Of a stretch of 64,000 nucleotides of DNA, positions 1 to 8,785 are shown one piece after another; the stretch's first letter is position 1, and each line of letters opens with the position of its first letter. Both the position numbers and the translations under genes were made by a program. Source of the stretch: Pseudoalteromonas ostreae (lineage in GTDB: Bacteria; Pseudomonadota; Gammaproteobacteria; Enterobacterales; Alteromonadaceae); NCBI RefSeq assembly GCF_018069805.1, contig NZ_JAGPYN010000018.1, positions 27,394 to 91,393 of the forward strand, written 5' to 3'. The notes below the pieces were generated by a model. The model made no database searches. It saw only the letters and a list, made by a program, of their open reading frames with translations, and had not been told where the DNA came from.

Positions 1-1
1 T

Positions 2-1240
2 TCTGAAAAAAATAAAGTATTAATAAGGCTCATTTCATCGACTGCAATAGCTCAGATTATTCCATTTGCTATCAGCCCTATACTTACAAGGCTTTATTCA
101 CCTTCAGATTTTGGTTATTTTAGTTTCTTTTGTTCTTTAGTCGCAGTTTTTGCCGTTTGGGCTAACGGACGTTTTGAGCTTGCAATAGTATTAGGGAGGC
201 AGAAGAAGGTATCAATAGCGCTGTTTTACATAGGTCTGTTTTTTTCTTTTTCTGTCTGCTTATTATTGTTAATTCTGGGTGTAATATTTAAAAGTTATTT
301 GATGGATATTGGGTTTGGGGAGTTTACATTTCCATTGATCTCTTTCTATATTGTAGTTGTTTTAGGTGTAAGTAGTAACTCCTTATTTAATTATTACCTT
401 ACTAAGTTAGAAAGGTTTAAGACGATAGGTAATGCACTTATTGGAAAGGCTATAAGCATAAGCCTACTTCAAATTGTATTTGGTTTTTTTGAGCTTGGGG
501 GAGAGGGTTTAGTTTTGGCTTGGTTTTTAGCTTTTTTATCTTCCAGTATTTTAATGTATATCTATGGAGCTAAGAATCACCTTTCTTTTCAAGGCTTGGG
601 AATTAGGAAATTATATGTTTTTTTTAAGGCTTATATTAGGTTTCCTTTTTTCTCCGCACCCGCTAGTTTGCTAAGTACAATTTCAAGTCAGGCTAATAAC
701 TTATTAATCCCTTTTGTTTTTAGTATGAGCACTCTTGGTTTGTATTCATTGGCTGAAAGGTTGCTATCAGCACCTATTACACTAATCGGAAACTCTATTA
801 GCCAGGTTTACTTTAAAGCTATTTCTTCAGATCCAAATAATGCCATGGTTGAGTTCAAATCTGCATTGTTAAAATTGTCTATAATATCTATTTTAATTTT
901 TTTTGTAGTACAATTATTTGCCGGCTCGCTCTTTGTTCTGTTATTTGGTGATGAGTGGGCAGGGGCTGCAAATATAGCTAAATTATTTTCTATTCAATTT
1001 TGTGTTCAATTAATTATATCGCCTTTGTTGGTTACTCTTCAAATATATAAAAAAAATAAAATTGAACTTTTATTGCAGTTTTTGATGTGTCTTACATATA
1101 TGTCAGTCTATTTAGTTGCATATATTTATGCTTGGAGTTTTCTTGAGCTTGCCAAATGTTTGTCTTTATTGGTTGCGTTTAATTATTTTGTTATAGGGGC
1201 TTATTTATATAGCCTTGTGAAGAAAAATATGAGGCTGTGA
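2..1240 (+). CDS. Wzx-type polysaccharide flippase, 5'-truncated by window edge
   Basis: The reading frame is open from base 2, so the true start lies upstream of the window; the first internal ATG, at 266, is not the start. The 412 visible residues are highly hydrophobic with many membrane segments. They open with a stretch typical of oligosaccharide flippases of the MVF/MATE type (IPFAISPILTRLYSPSDFG). Such proteins move undecaprenyl-linked repeat units across the inner membrane. A Wzy-like gene begins one base after the stop, which supports a Wzx/Wzy-dependent pathway. The DNA is very AT-rich, as is common for exchanged polysaccharide genes. Family assignment is firm; the substrate cannot be read from sequence. 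Confidence 0.85.
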   Translation, partial: SEKNKVLIRLISSTAIAQIIPFAISPILTRLYSPSDFGYFSFFCSLVAVFAVWANGRFELAIVLGRQKKVSIALFYIGLFFSFSVCLLLLILGVIFKSYLMDIGFGEFTFPLISFYIVVVLGVSSNSLFNYYLTKLERFKTIGNALIGKAISISLLQIVFGFFELGGEGLVLAWFLAFLSSSILMYIYGAKNHLSFQGLGIRKLYVFFKAYIRFPFFSAPASLLSTISSQANNLLIPFVFSMSTLGLYSLAERLLSAPITLIGNSISQVYFKAISSDPNNAMVEFKSALLKLSIISILIFFVVQLFAGSLFVLLFGDEWAGAANIAKLFSIQFCVQLIISPLLVTLQIYKKNKIELLLQFLMCLTYMSVYLVAYIYAWSFLELAKCLSLLVAFNYFVIGAYLYSLVKKNMRL

Positions 1241-1241
1241 A

Positions 1242-2513
1242 ATGTTGTATTTTAGATTTGTATTTTTATTGCTTTTTATTAGGTTTTTGCTCGACTTTTC
1301 ATATGTTAACTTTGTTTTTAAGTACTATAATTATGCAGGGTTTAATTATGATTTCGACATCAATCAGTATGTACTTTCTATAATTATGTATTTGTTATGT
1401 ATACCTCTGTGTAGTTTATTTCTTAAAAAGGTGAGTGATTACTTTTTTTTAAGTGCTTGTATGTTTTTTTATGCGCCTATTACGAGTCTATTCGGATTAG
1501 ATTCTGCTAGAGATTTTTATGTTGTATTCCTTTGTTTAAGTTCATTGTATTTAATGTATTACTTTATAAATCATAGTTTTGTTTCTTTTAAAAATGTGCC
1601 TTATATTAATGGTGGGGGGCAATTAGCAATTTATCTATCAATTTTCTTCATGTTTCTCGTTTTGTCTAATTTCCTATTATCCGGTGCTAGTTTAAATTTT
1701 GATTTAGACGCGGTTTATCAGTTTAGAGATCAAAATGCAAAATTGGCAGAAGTCGGGATATTTACATATTTAAATAACTGGACCTACTCTATATTTACTC
1801 TTTACATATTCGCAATTTGCTTAAAAAACTCACGTTTTTTTCTGTTAGCTTTTTTTCTGAGTTTACAGGTTGTGTTTTTTGGCTTTTCAGCACATAAAGC
1901 CGTGCTTTTTATGCCATTTTTAGTTATTGGTGCTTGGTATTATTTCAAAAAGGAAAGAAGCTTAATAATTCTCCCTTTCTCAATTTCATTTTCTTTATTG
2001 GTGTGTGTAGTTTTGTTTTTGTATTTTGATGATATACAGGTTTCTGGGCTATACGTTCGCCGTGTGTTTTTTGTTCCTGCGCAGCTTACTTTCGCTTATG
2101 TGGATTTCTTTAATCAAAATGAGTTTACCTTCTGGTCTCAATCAATCATGAAGTACTTTATAGATTACCCATATGAGCAAGGCATTTCATCTTTAATTGG
2201 TAATTGGATGTTTAATGATGATACTAGGGCTAATAATGGCCTGGTTTCTAGTGGTTATGCTAATTTTGGCGCAATAGGTGTGTATATTTATTCGCTTTTA
2301 TTAGCTTTAATAATAAAGATGATTGATGACTTTTCACTAAGTGGAAATATGCCGACATGGTTTGCAATATCTTTGATTGCTAGCCCTCTTAATGTTGCGC
2401 TTATTCAGTCTGATTTGTTTACAGCCGCTTTAACTCATGGTCTATTAATAGCTCTCCTTTTAGTTTATATAAGTAGAGCGAAAGTTATAAAGGAGACTAC
2501 TATTGAGCAATAA
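1242..2513 (+). CDS. Wzy-like oligosaccharide repeat-unit polymerase
   Basis: A 423-residue protein of roughly ten or more hydrophobic segments, with a longer polar loop in the second half (about residues 270-330). Wzy polymerases are poorly conserved, so the call rests on topology, length and position directly after the flippase and before glycosyltransferases. It would join lipid-linked repeat units on the periplasmic side. The ATG follows the flippase stop by one base, suggesting translational coupling. Base composition is extremely AT-rich: bases 1261-1320 contain 13 G/C in 60 by hand count. Another polytopic envelope protein cannot be excluded. Confidence 0.7.
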   Translation: MLYFRFVFLLLFIRFLLDFSYVNFVFKYYNYAGFNYDFDINQYVLSIIMYLLCIPLCSLFLKKVSDYFFLSACMFFYAPITSLFGLDSARDFYVVFLCLSSLYLMYYFINHSFVSFKNVPYINGGGQLAIYLSIFFMFLVLSNFLLSGASLNFDLDAVYQFRDQNAKLAEVGIFTYLNNWTYSIFTLYIFAICLKNSRFFLLAFFLSLQVVFFGFSAHKAVLFMPFLVIGAWYYFKKERSLIILPFSISFSLLVCVVLFLYFDDIQVSGLYVRRVFFVPAQLTFAYVDFFNQNEFTFWSQSIMKYFIDYPYEQGISSLIGNWMFNDDTRANNGLVSSGYANFGAIGVYIYSLLLALIIKMIDDFSLSGNMPTWFAISLIASPLNVALIQSDLFTAALTHGLLIALLLVYISRAKVIKETTIEQ

Positions 2514-3597
2514 AGTCATACACGTATCTAATACAGATATACGATCTGATTTTAGAATCATTCGACAAATAAAAGCATTGCAAGATTATGATGTTATAGC
2601 AATTGGGATCGAAGATAAGTCCGAGCCACACAAGTTTAATTTGGATAGTTATTGTAAATATATAATTCTCAAAAGCTTTAGCGCCAAATTTGTAACTAAA
2701 TCGATTAGACATTTTTTTAATCTAATTTATTTTAATATACAAGCTTTTTTATTGTTCAAATCTTGTAAACCTAGCCTTATTCATGTGCATGATACCTATC
2801 CGCTTTTTTCAGCAATAGCATATAAAAAACTATATGGCTGTAAGGTTGTTTATGATTGCCATGAATTAGAATCAAATAAGGGCGGGCAAAGTAAGGCCCT
2901 TGCTCGTTTGACATATTTTATCGAATCTTTGTGCTATAGACATTGTGATTCATTGATCACAGTATCCTCACTCATTGAAAAATGGTACATAGACACATTT
3001 TTGGAGTTGCCTTATCATGAGTTGATATATAATTCTCCTGAGTTTAAACAAAACCTAGCATCAAAGACTTTTTCGGATACTAATAGCAATAAGTTTGTCT
3101 ATGTTGGACAGTTTTCAGAAGGACGTAATTTAATCGAGCTATTAGATATTTTCCAGGATAATGGGCAAGAGTGTCATTTTATAGGTTGGGGAGTGCTGGA
3201 GGATAGAATTATAGAATCCTCTAAAGGTTTTAAAAATATCCACTACCATAAGCCAATGCCAAATGATCTTTTGATGGAGTTTTTAAATGAAAATGATTTT
3301 ACTTTTGGCCTATGTATATTAGCCCCTATTTCTTTAAGTGATAAGTACTCATTACCTAATAAGCTTTTTGAATACACTTTTAGCGGGTTTAATGTTATCG
3401 GCAGTGATTTCCCTGAAATTGCAAGTTATATAAAAAATACAAACTCAGGGTATACCTTCAAAAATATAGAAGAATTCAAGGTTTTATTAAATACAGGTGG
3501 GTTAATAAGAAAAAATATAAATCATGAGGAGCTTGATGGGTATTCTTGGTCTCAAATGATAGTAAAACTTAGACGTTTATATTCGAATTTGCTTTAA
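2503..3597 (+). CDS. Glycosyltransferase, GT4-like
   Basis: A 364-residue protein with a GT-B fold signature. The N-terminal half contains a VHVHD-like stretch and YDCHELES, typical of GT4 enzymes; the C-terminal half has the nucleotide-sugar region SLPNKLFEYTFSG followed by DFPEI. It should transfer a sugar to the growing lipid-linked oligosaccharide in the cytoplasm; donor and acceptor are unknown. The start is TTG at 2503, preceded by a clear AAGGAG ribosome site at 2490-2495, and it overlaps the end of the polymerase gene by 11 bases. It belongs to the same AT-rich run of genes. Confidence 0.85.
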   Translation: MSNKVIHVSNTDIRSDFRIIRQIKALQDYDVIAIGIEDKSEPHKFNLDSYCKYIILKSFSAKFVTKSIRHFFNLIYFNIQAFLLFKSCKPSLIHVHDTYPLFSAIAYKKLYGCKVVYDCHELESNKGGQSKALARLTYFIESLCYRHCDSLITVSSLIEKWYIDTFLELPYHELIYNSPEFKQNLASKTFSDTNSNKFVYVGQFSEGRNLIELLDIFQDNGQECHFIGWGVLEDRIIESSKGFKNIHYHKPMPNDLLMEFLNENDFTFGLCILAPISLSDKYSLPNKLFEYTFSGFNVIGSDFPEIASYIKNTNSGYTFKNIEEFKVLLNTGGLIRKNINHEELDGYSWSQMIVKLRRLYSNLL

Positions 3598-3623
3598 TTT
3601 GTTTTCTAAAAGGTTGTTAAATT

Positions 3624-5453
3624 ATGTGTGGAATTTTCGGTGTTGTTTCTAAACAGCACAATATTAATGTTGGGCATCTTAAAGAGTTAGCTAATCACTC
3701 TAGGCAAAGAGGAAGGGATTCAAGTGGCTTAATTACATTTGAGGCTGGTTCTTATGCAACTACTAGAGCTGATTTTGATATTAACAAGCTACTTAAATCG
3801 ACTTCATTAAATAATAAAAAGCTTGTGTTTGGCCATAGTAGATTAGTAACAAATGGTCACACAGATAATCAACCAGTGATACGTGATGGTATAATTGCTA
3901 TACATAATGGCATTATAGTTAATGATGAAGAGCTATGGAAAGATATAAATGTTGAACGTAAGTTTCAGATAGATTCTGAAGTTATTATCGCTATTGCTCT
4001 AGATTGTTTAGAAAAAGGCGTTGCTTTAGAGGATATCCCCACTCATATTTTGAATAAATGTAAGGGCGTGGTTGCGTGTGCGCTGTTGTTCCCATCTATG
4101 GGTAAAGCGCTTCTTTTTTCAAATAATGGAAGTTTATATGTTGCAGATTCAAATGATAGTTTATATTTTTCATCTGAGAGCTATCCTTTAACTAAATTGG
4201 GTTTATCAGTTGTACATAAAGTAATAAATGAAACAGTTGTTTGGGATATTCCAAAAGCAAATAATACTGGTGAGGTTAAAGATTGTCACTCTAGAAAACT
4301 AGATCTAGTGCCAGCATTATCTTTTAATGCTGAGAAAGAGGCTCTTCTTGAATATAATGAGCCAGTACTTAAACGTTGTACTAAATGTATTCTTCCAGAG
4401 ACTATGCCTTTTATCCATTTTGACTCACTCGGTGTTTGTAATTATTGCAATACGTACAAGCCAAAGAATCAGCCCAAGCCCAAAGAAGAGCTTTTTGAGC
4501 TAGTAGAAAAGTATAGAAGAAAAGGTGAACCTGACTGTATTGTACCATTCTCTGGTGGGCGAGATAGTTGCTACGGTTTACATTTAATTGTTAATGAATT
4601 GAAGATGAAACCAATTACTTATACTTATGACTGGGGGTTAGTTACAGATTTAGGGAGACGTAATATTAGCAGAATGTGCGCGCAATTAGGTGTTGAAAAT
4701 ATCATTGTTGCGGCTGATATTGAGAAAAAACGTAAGAATGTTGCGATAAACCTTAAGGCTTGGTTGAAGTCTCCTCACCTTGGCATGATGAGTATATTGA
4801 CAGCAGGTGATAAACACTTCTTCAGGCATGTTGAAACGGTTAAAAAGCAAACTGGAATTGATATTAATTTATGGGGCGTAAACCCATTAGAGGTAACTCA
4901 CTTTAAAACTGGTTTTCTCGATATTCCACCGGACTTTGAAGGTAAGCATGTTTACACTAACGGCGCAATGAAGCAGCTGCATTATCAGAAAAAGCGCTTT
5001 ACGGCAATGATGGATAGCCCTGGTTACTTTAACTCTTCATTGTTTGATACGCTTGCTGGTGAGTACTTCCGTAGCTTTACAGAGAAGAAAGATTACTTCC
5101 ATATATTTGATTATTGGAGATGGGACGAAACTGAATTAGATAATATTTTACTTAATCAATATGATTGGGAAAAAGCGATAGATACTCCTACAACATGGCG
5201 TATTGGGGATGCAACAGCCGCTTTTTACAATTATGTTTACTATACAGTTGCAGGTTTCACTGAGCATGACACTTTTCGAAGTAACCAAATTCGTGAAGGG
5301 GATATCACAAGAGATGAAGCTTTAGCGCTTACAAGAGAAGAAAATAAACCAAGGTATCCAAATATTAAATGGTATCTTGATGTTTTAGGTATTGACTTCG
5401 GTGAAGCTATTCGTACCGTTAACAGTATTCCTAAGTTATATAAATCTTCCTAA
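3624..5453 (+). CDS. Fused class II glutamine amidotransferase / N-acetyl sugar amidotransferase (WbpG/PseA-like)
   Basis: A 609-residue two-domain protein. Residues 1 to about 235 are a class II (Ntn-type) glutamine amidotransferase: nucleophile Cys2 directly after the initiator Met, Arg73 in GHSRLVT, Asn95 in HNG, and DSEVI. From about 250 on it matches the N-acetyl sugar amidotransferase (WbpG/PseA/LegG) family: a CxxC at 252-255, a second CxxC in CNYC, which together suggest a zinc site, and the ATP-pyrophosphatase loop SGGRDS at 310-315. Known relatives turn an acetamido group into an acetamidino group, using ammonia from separate HisH/HisF-like subunits. Here the ammonia-producing domain is built in and no hisH/hisF-like gene is visible. 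Exact sugar unknown. Confidence 0.8.
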   Translation: MCGIFGVVSKQHNINVGHLKELANHSRQRGRDSSGLITFEAGSYATTRADFDINKLLKSTSLNNKKLVFGHSRLVTNGHTDNQPVIRDGIIAIHNGIIVNDEELWKDINVERKFQIDSEVIIAIALDCLEKGVALEDIPTHILNKCKGVVACALLFPSMGKALLFSNNGSLYVADSNDSLYFSSESYPLTKLGLSVVHKVINETVVWDIPKANNTGEVKDCHSRKLDLVPALSFNAEKEALLEYNEPVLKRCTKCILPETMPFIHFDSLGVCNYCNTYKPKNQPKPKEELFELVEKYRRKGEPDCIVPFSGGRDSCYGLHLIVNELKMKPITYTYDWGLVTDLGRRNISRMCAQLGVENIIVAADIEKKRKNVAINLKAWLKSPHLGMMSILTAGDKHFFRHVETVKKQTGIDINLWGVNPLEVTHFKTGFLDIPPDFEGKHVYTNGAMKQLHYQKKRFTAMMDSPGYFNSSLFDTLAGEYFRSFTEKKDYFHIFDYWRWDETELDNILLNQYDWEKAIDTPTTWRIGDATAAFYNYVYYTVAGFTEHDTFRSNQIREGDITRDEALALTREENKPRYPNIKWYLDVLGIDFGEAIRTVNSIPKLYKSS

Positions 5454-5473
5454 TTTTTAGGCTTAGATATTTT

Positions 5474-6706
5474 ATGAATATTTGGTGTATATCAAAATAT
5501 GCGAGCATCCCCAGTTATGGGGCTGCCGCTCGCCTTTTCTATTTAGCAAAAGAGTTTAGTAAGCAGTGTGAACAAGTTGTTCTCATTACTTCTGACTCAA
5601 ATCATTTATGTAAATTCCCTGAAACTGAAAGTAGATATAATTACGAAGAGCAGGATGGAGTAAAGGTTTGTTGGATTAAAAATATAAAATACAACAAGTC
5701 AGCTTCGATGAAACGTGTATTGAGTTGGTTTGACTTCGAGTTTAGGCTTTTTCTAATGGATAAAAAAAAGCTAAATAAGCCAGATGTAGTTCTAATATCA
5801 TCACTGTCATTGCTTTCGATTGTATACGGGTATTATTTAAAAAAAAGGTTCGGTGCATCACTAATTTTTGAAATTAGGGATATTTGGCCTCTAACACTTA
5901 TTGAAGAGGGAGGGGTAAGTAAATACCACCCCCTATCAATTGTATTAGGGTGGTTAGAAAAGTTTGGTTACAAAAATGCAGATTTAATCGTTGGTACTAT
6001 GCCTAGGCTAGACTTACATGTAGAGAGTATTCTAGGTTATAAAAAAGAAGTTTTTTGTTCTCCGTTAGGTATCGATGAACATCAGATTGGTGCCGTTTTA
6101 GAGGTGCCTAAGTTAGATGTTTATTTCCCTGAGGGGAAAAAAATAATCGGTTATGCTGGAAGTATGGGTATATCTAATTCACTTCAGCCGTTTATTGATA
6201 TCATCAAAAATATGTCAGAATTTAAAGAGCTTCACTTTGTTTTAGTTGGCGCTGGTGATTTAAAAGATAAGTTCAAAAATGAACTAACTAGTTACGATAA
6301 CGTAACTTTTGTTCCAAAAATAAAGCAAGAAGAGGTTCAGTATTTTTTGAATAAATGTGATGTTTTGTATTTATCAACCCAGAATTCAAAAGTGTGGGAT
6401 TTTGGGCAATCCATGAATAAGGTAGTGCAATATATGTTATCAGGTAAACCTGTGGTTGCTTCATACTCAGGTTATCCATCGATGTTAAATGAGTCAGGTT
6501 CTGGGATTTTTATACCTGCTGACGATAAAGATGTGATGCAAGATGCATTAATCAAGTTTGCGTTCTTGAATGACGATGAGCGGCGCAACCTTGGCGACAA
6601 AGGAAAAGAATGGATCCTCTCCAGGAGAATGTATAAAACACTTGCTGAGGAGTACCTTGTTAAAATTCGTGAAATAGAAAATATTTCAGGGCAGAATGGA
6701 AGGTAG
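5474..6706 (+). CDS. Glycosyltransferase, GT4 (WbuB-like)
   Basis: A 410-residue GT-B type glycosyltransferase. The N-terminus (IPSYGAAARLFYLAKEF) matches the acceptor-domain start of WbuB-like GT4 enzymes. The middle shows EIRDIWPLTLIE, a very typical GT4 motif, and GSMGISN begins the donor domain; the conserved C-terminal GKPVVAS and SGSGIFIPADD follow. WbuB-like enzymes often transfer a deoxy amino sugar to a lipid-linked first sugar, which would suit the adjacent PglC-like gene. The gene starts 20 bases after the amidotransferase and ends two bases before the phosphosugar transferase, so it is co-transcribed with both. Confidence 0.85.
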   Translation: MNIWCISKYASIPSYGAAARLFYLAKEFSKQCEQVVLITSDSNHLCKFPETESRYNYEEQDGVKVCWIKNIKYNKSASMKRVLSWFDFEFRLFLMDKKKLNKPDVVLISSLSLLSIVYGYYLKKRFGASLIFEIRDIWPLTLIEEGGVSKYHPLSIVLGWLEKFGYKNADLIVGTMPRLDLHVESILGYKKEVFCSPLGIDEHQIGAVLEVPKLDVYFPEGKKIIGYAGSMGISNSLQPFIDIIKNMSEFKELHFVLVGAGDLKDKFKNELTSYDNVTFVPKIKQEEVQYFLNKCDVLYLSTQNSKVWDFGQSMNKVVQYMLSGKPVVASYSGYPSMLNESGSGIFIPADDKDVMQDALIKFAFLNDDERRNLGDKGKEWILSRRMYKTLAEEYLVKIREIENISGQNGR

Positions 6707-6708
6707 TT

Positions 6709-7305
6709 ATGAAACGCCTCTTTGATTTTTTAGTTGCCCTCAGTGCATTATTTATTTTATTACCCATAATAATTGTTGTTGCTGTACTTATTCGTTTTAA
6801 ATTGGGCTCGCCTATTTTATTTACGCAAGACCGCCCTGGTTTGAATGGTCAAATTTTTAAAATGATGAAGTTTAGGACCATGCTTGATGGTAAAGATAAG
6901 CAAGGTAATTTACTGCCAGACGATGAACGGATGACTCAATTTGGTGCTTTTTTACGCTCTACCAGCTTAGATGAGCTACCTGGTTTATTTAATGTATTAA
7001 AAGGGGATATGAGCTTAGTTGGCCCACGGCCTTTATTAGTACAGTATTTACCTTTGTACAGTACAGAGCAAGCGCGACGCCATAATGTACGCCCGGGTAT
7101 TACCGGTTGGGCGCAAGTGAATGGCCGTAATGCGATTAGTTGGGAGCAAAAGTTTAAGCTCGATGTGTGGTATGTTGACAATCAAAGCTTCTTACTTGAT
7201 TTTAAAATACTATTACTTACCGTAAAAAAAGTATTTGTACGTGAAGGTATAAGCGCTGAAGGTGAGGCGACAATGTCTCTTTTTAAAGGGAGTGATAATA
7301 AGTGA
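6709..7305 (+). CDS. PglC-like initiating phosphoglycosyl transferase (undecaprenyl-phosphate sugar transferase)
   Basis: A 198-residue small monotopic phosphoglycosyl transferase. It has one N-terminal membrane-inserting hydrophobic helix (about residues 7-28), the catalytic Asp88-Glu89 pair in STSLDELPG, then GDMSLVGPRP and RPGITGWAQVNGR, all hallmarks of the family. It should transfer sugar-1-phosphate from a UDP-sugar to undecaprenyl phosphate at the inner membrane. The downstream PglD-, PglE- and PglF-like genes suggest a UDP-diacetamido-trideoxyhexose substrate. From here GC content rises sharply compared with the upstream genes (31 G/C in 60 at 7081-7140). Its stop overlaps the next start as GTGA. 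Confidence 0.9.
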   Translation: MKRLFDFLVALSALFILLPIIIVVAVLIRFKLGSPILFTQDRPGLNGQIFKMMKFRTMLDGKDKQGNLLPDDERMTQFGAFLRSTSLDELPGLFNVLKGDMSLVGPRPLLVQYLPLYSTEQARRHNVRPGITGWAQVNGRNAISWEQKFKLDVWYVDNQSFLLDFKILLLTVKKVFVREGISAEGEATMSLFKGSDNK

Positions 7306-7937
7306 AAGAAATTATAGTTATAGGTGGTGGTGGATTTGCTAAAGAGGTTGTTTGGCTAGCGCATGATTGCAACCGTAAAGTAAGAGGTGTTTTAGACGAT
7401 AATACTTTTACACATGGTGCAGATGTCCAAGGGGCAATCGTTTTAGGTTCAGTTGACTCTTGGGTGGATTACACTTCAGATTGTGAGTTTGTAATAGCTA
7501 TCGGTAATCCTAGGACGCGTAAAGCTGTCTCAGATAAAATGCAGCTATTAGGAAAGCCGAATTTTGCAACATTAATCCACCCGAGTGCTAGATACTCCAA
7601 TACTGTTAGTTTTGGTCAAGGTAGCATCATTTGTGCAGGTTCTATACTCACTGCAGATATTACCCTTGGCGCTCACAATATATTAAACCTTAATGTAACC
7701 GTTGGGCATGAATGTAAATTTGGTGATTTTATAACTGTAGCTCCAATGGCCGCTATTTCTGGAAACGTAATATTAGACGACCTAGTTGAAATTGGTACGG
7801 GTGCTACAATTAGACAAGGTTTAAATCTTCAGAAAGGCTCAATGCTTGGAATGGGGGGAGTATTGACTAAAAACATTCCGGAAAGAACTATTTTTGCTGG
7901 TAACCCCGCTAAAAAATTAAAGGAGATAACTGAGTAA
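7302..7937 (+). CDS. PglD/NeuD-like sugar acyltransferase
   Basis: A 211-residue protein starting at GTG, overlapping the preceding stop. The N-terminal third is a small Rossmann-like nucleotide-sugar domain (IVIGGGGFAKEV). The C-terminal two thirds form a left-handed beta-helix acyltransferase with hexapeptide repeats; His136 in TVGHECKFGDF lines up with the catalytic base of PglD. The end carries the usual FAGNPAKKL motif. In the bacillosamine pathway such enzymes N-acetylate the C4 amine of UDP-4-amino-sugar using acetyl-CoA. Because a 3-hydroxyacyl-CoA dehydrogenase follows at once, the acyl donor here might be a 3-hydroxyacyl-CoA (inference). Confidence 0.88.
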   Translation: MKEIIVIGGGGFAKEVVWLAHDCNRKVRGVLDDNTFTHGADVQGAIVLGSVDSWVDYTSDCEFVIAIGNPRTRKAVSDKMQLLGKPNFATLIHPSARYSNTVSFGQGSIICAGSILTADITLGAHNILNLNVTVGHECKFGDFITVAPMAAISGNVILDDLVEIGTGATIRQGLNLQKGSMLGMGGVLTKNIPERTIFAGNPAKKLKEITE

Positions 7938-8782
7938 TGGAAGTATCAATAATAGGCTCTGGAACTATGGCTACGGGTATAGCCCAAGTGCTTTGTGTAA
8001 GTAATGAGGTTTCAAAAGTAAATTTAATCGCAAGAACTGAAGATAAAGCTATTACTTCAAAAAGTACCTGTGAAAAAAATATATCTAGACTTGCTCGTAA
8101 AGGGAAAATATCAGCTGAGCTGTCAAGTATTGCAATAGAAAAAGTTGTCTGTTGCACCGAGCTTGCAATTGTTGGTAATTCTGATTTGATTATAGAAGCG
8201 ATTGCCGAAGACTTTGTCGCTAAAATGGAACTTTTTTCTAAGCTTTCTGGTTTTATTAATGAATCAACAATTGTTGCTTCTAATACTTCATCTCTATCTA
8301 TTACAGCTTTTGGTAGTGTTTTACCTAACCCAGAGAATGTAATCGGGTTACATTTTTTCAACCCTGCTCCTATTATGGAATTAGTTGAAATAGTTGTAGG
8401 CCATGAAACTAACCCTTTGGTAGTTGATAAGTTGCAAACTCTGACTAAGGCTTTAGGTAAAGCGCCTGTTGTTGTTCAAGAAGCTCCTGGGTTCGTTGTG
8501 AACCGAATGTTGATACCGATGATCAATGAAGCTGTAAGTATTTTAGCCGAAGGTGTAGCAACAGCTGAAGATATTGATAGAGCTATGAGGTTTGGTGCGC
8601 ACCATCCTATGGGCCCTTTAGCACTAGCCGATTTAATTGGTAATGATGTGAATTTATCTATAATGGAAACTCTTTATAGTGAAACTGGAGATCCTAAATA
8701 TAGAGCCCATCCCCTCCTAAGAAAAATGGTTAGAGCTAACCATTTAGGCCGTAAAACTAAGAAAGGCTTTTTTGAGTATTAA
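7937..8782 (+). CDS. 3-hydroxyacyl-CoA (3-hydroxybutyryl-CoA-type) dehydrogenase
   Basis: A 281-residue single-function dehydrogenase of the usual length for 3-hydroxybutyryl-CoA dehydrogenases. It has the NAD-binding glycine motif IGSGTMATGIAQ at the N-terminus, the catalytic region SNTSSLSI, His139 in GLHFFNPAPIMELVE, and the C-terminal domain motif GFVVNRMLIPMINEA ending KKGFFEY. The gene overlaps the acyltransferase stop by one base and is followed after three bases by the aminotransferase, so it sits inside the sugar operon rather than a fatty-acid or PHB operon. It plausibly supplies a 3-hydroxyacyl-CoA for N-acylation of the amino sugar; this role is inferred from context only. Confidence 0.88.
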   Translation: MEVSIIGSGTMATGIAQVLCVSNEVSKVNLIARTEDKAITSKSTCEKNISRLARKGKISAELSSIAIEKVVCCTELAIVGNSDLIIEAIAEDFVAKMELFSKLSGFINESTIVASNTSSLSITAFGSVLPNPENVIGLHFFNPAPIMELVEIVVGHETNPLVVDKLQTLTKALGKAPVVVQEAPGFVVNRMLIPMINEAVSILAEGVATAEDIDRAMRFGAHHPMGPLALADLIGNDVNLSIMETLYSETGDPKYRAHPLLRKMVRANHLGRKTKKGFFEY

Positions 8783-8785
8783 TAT

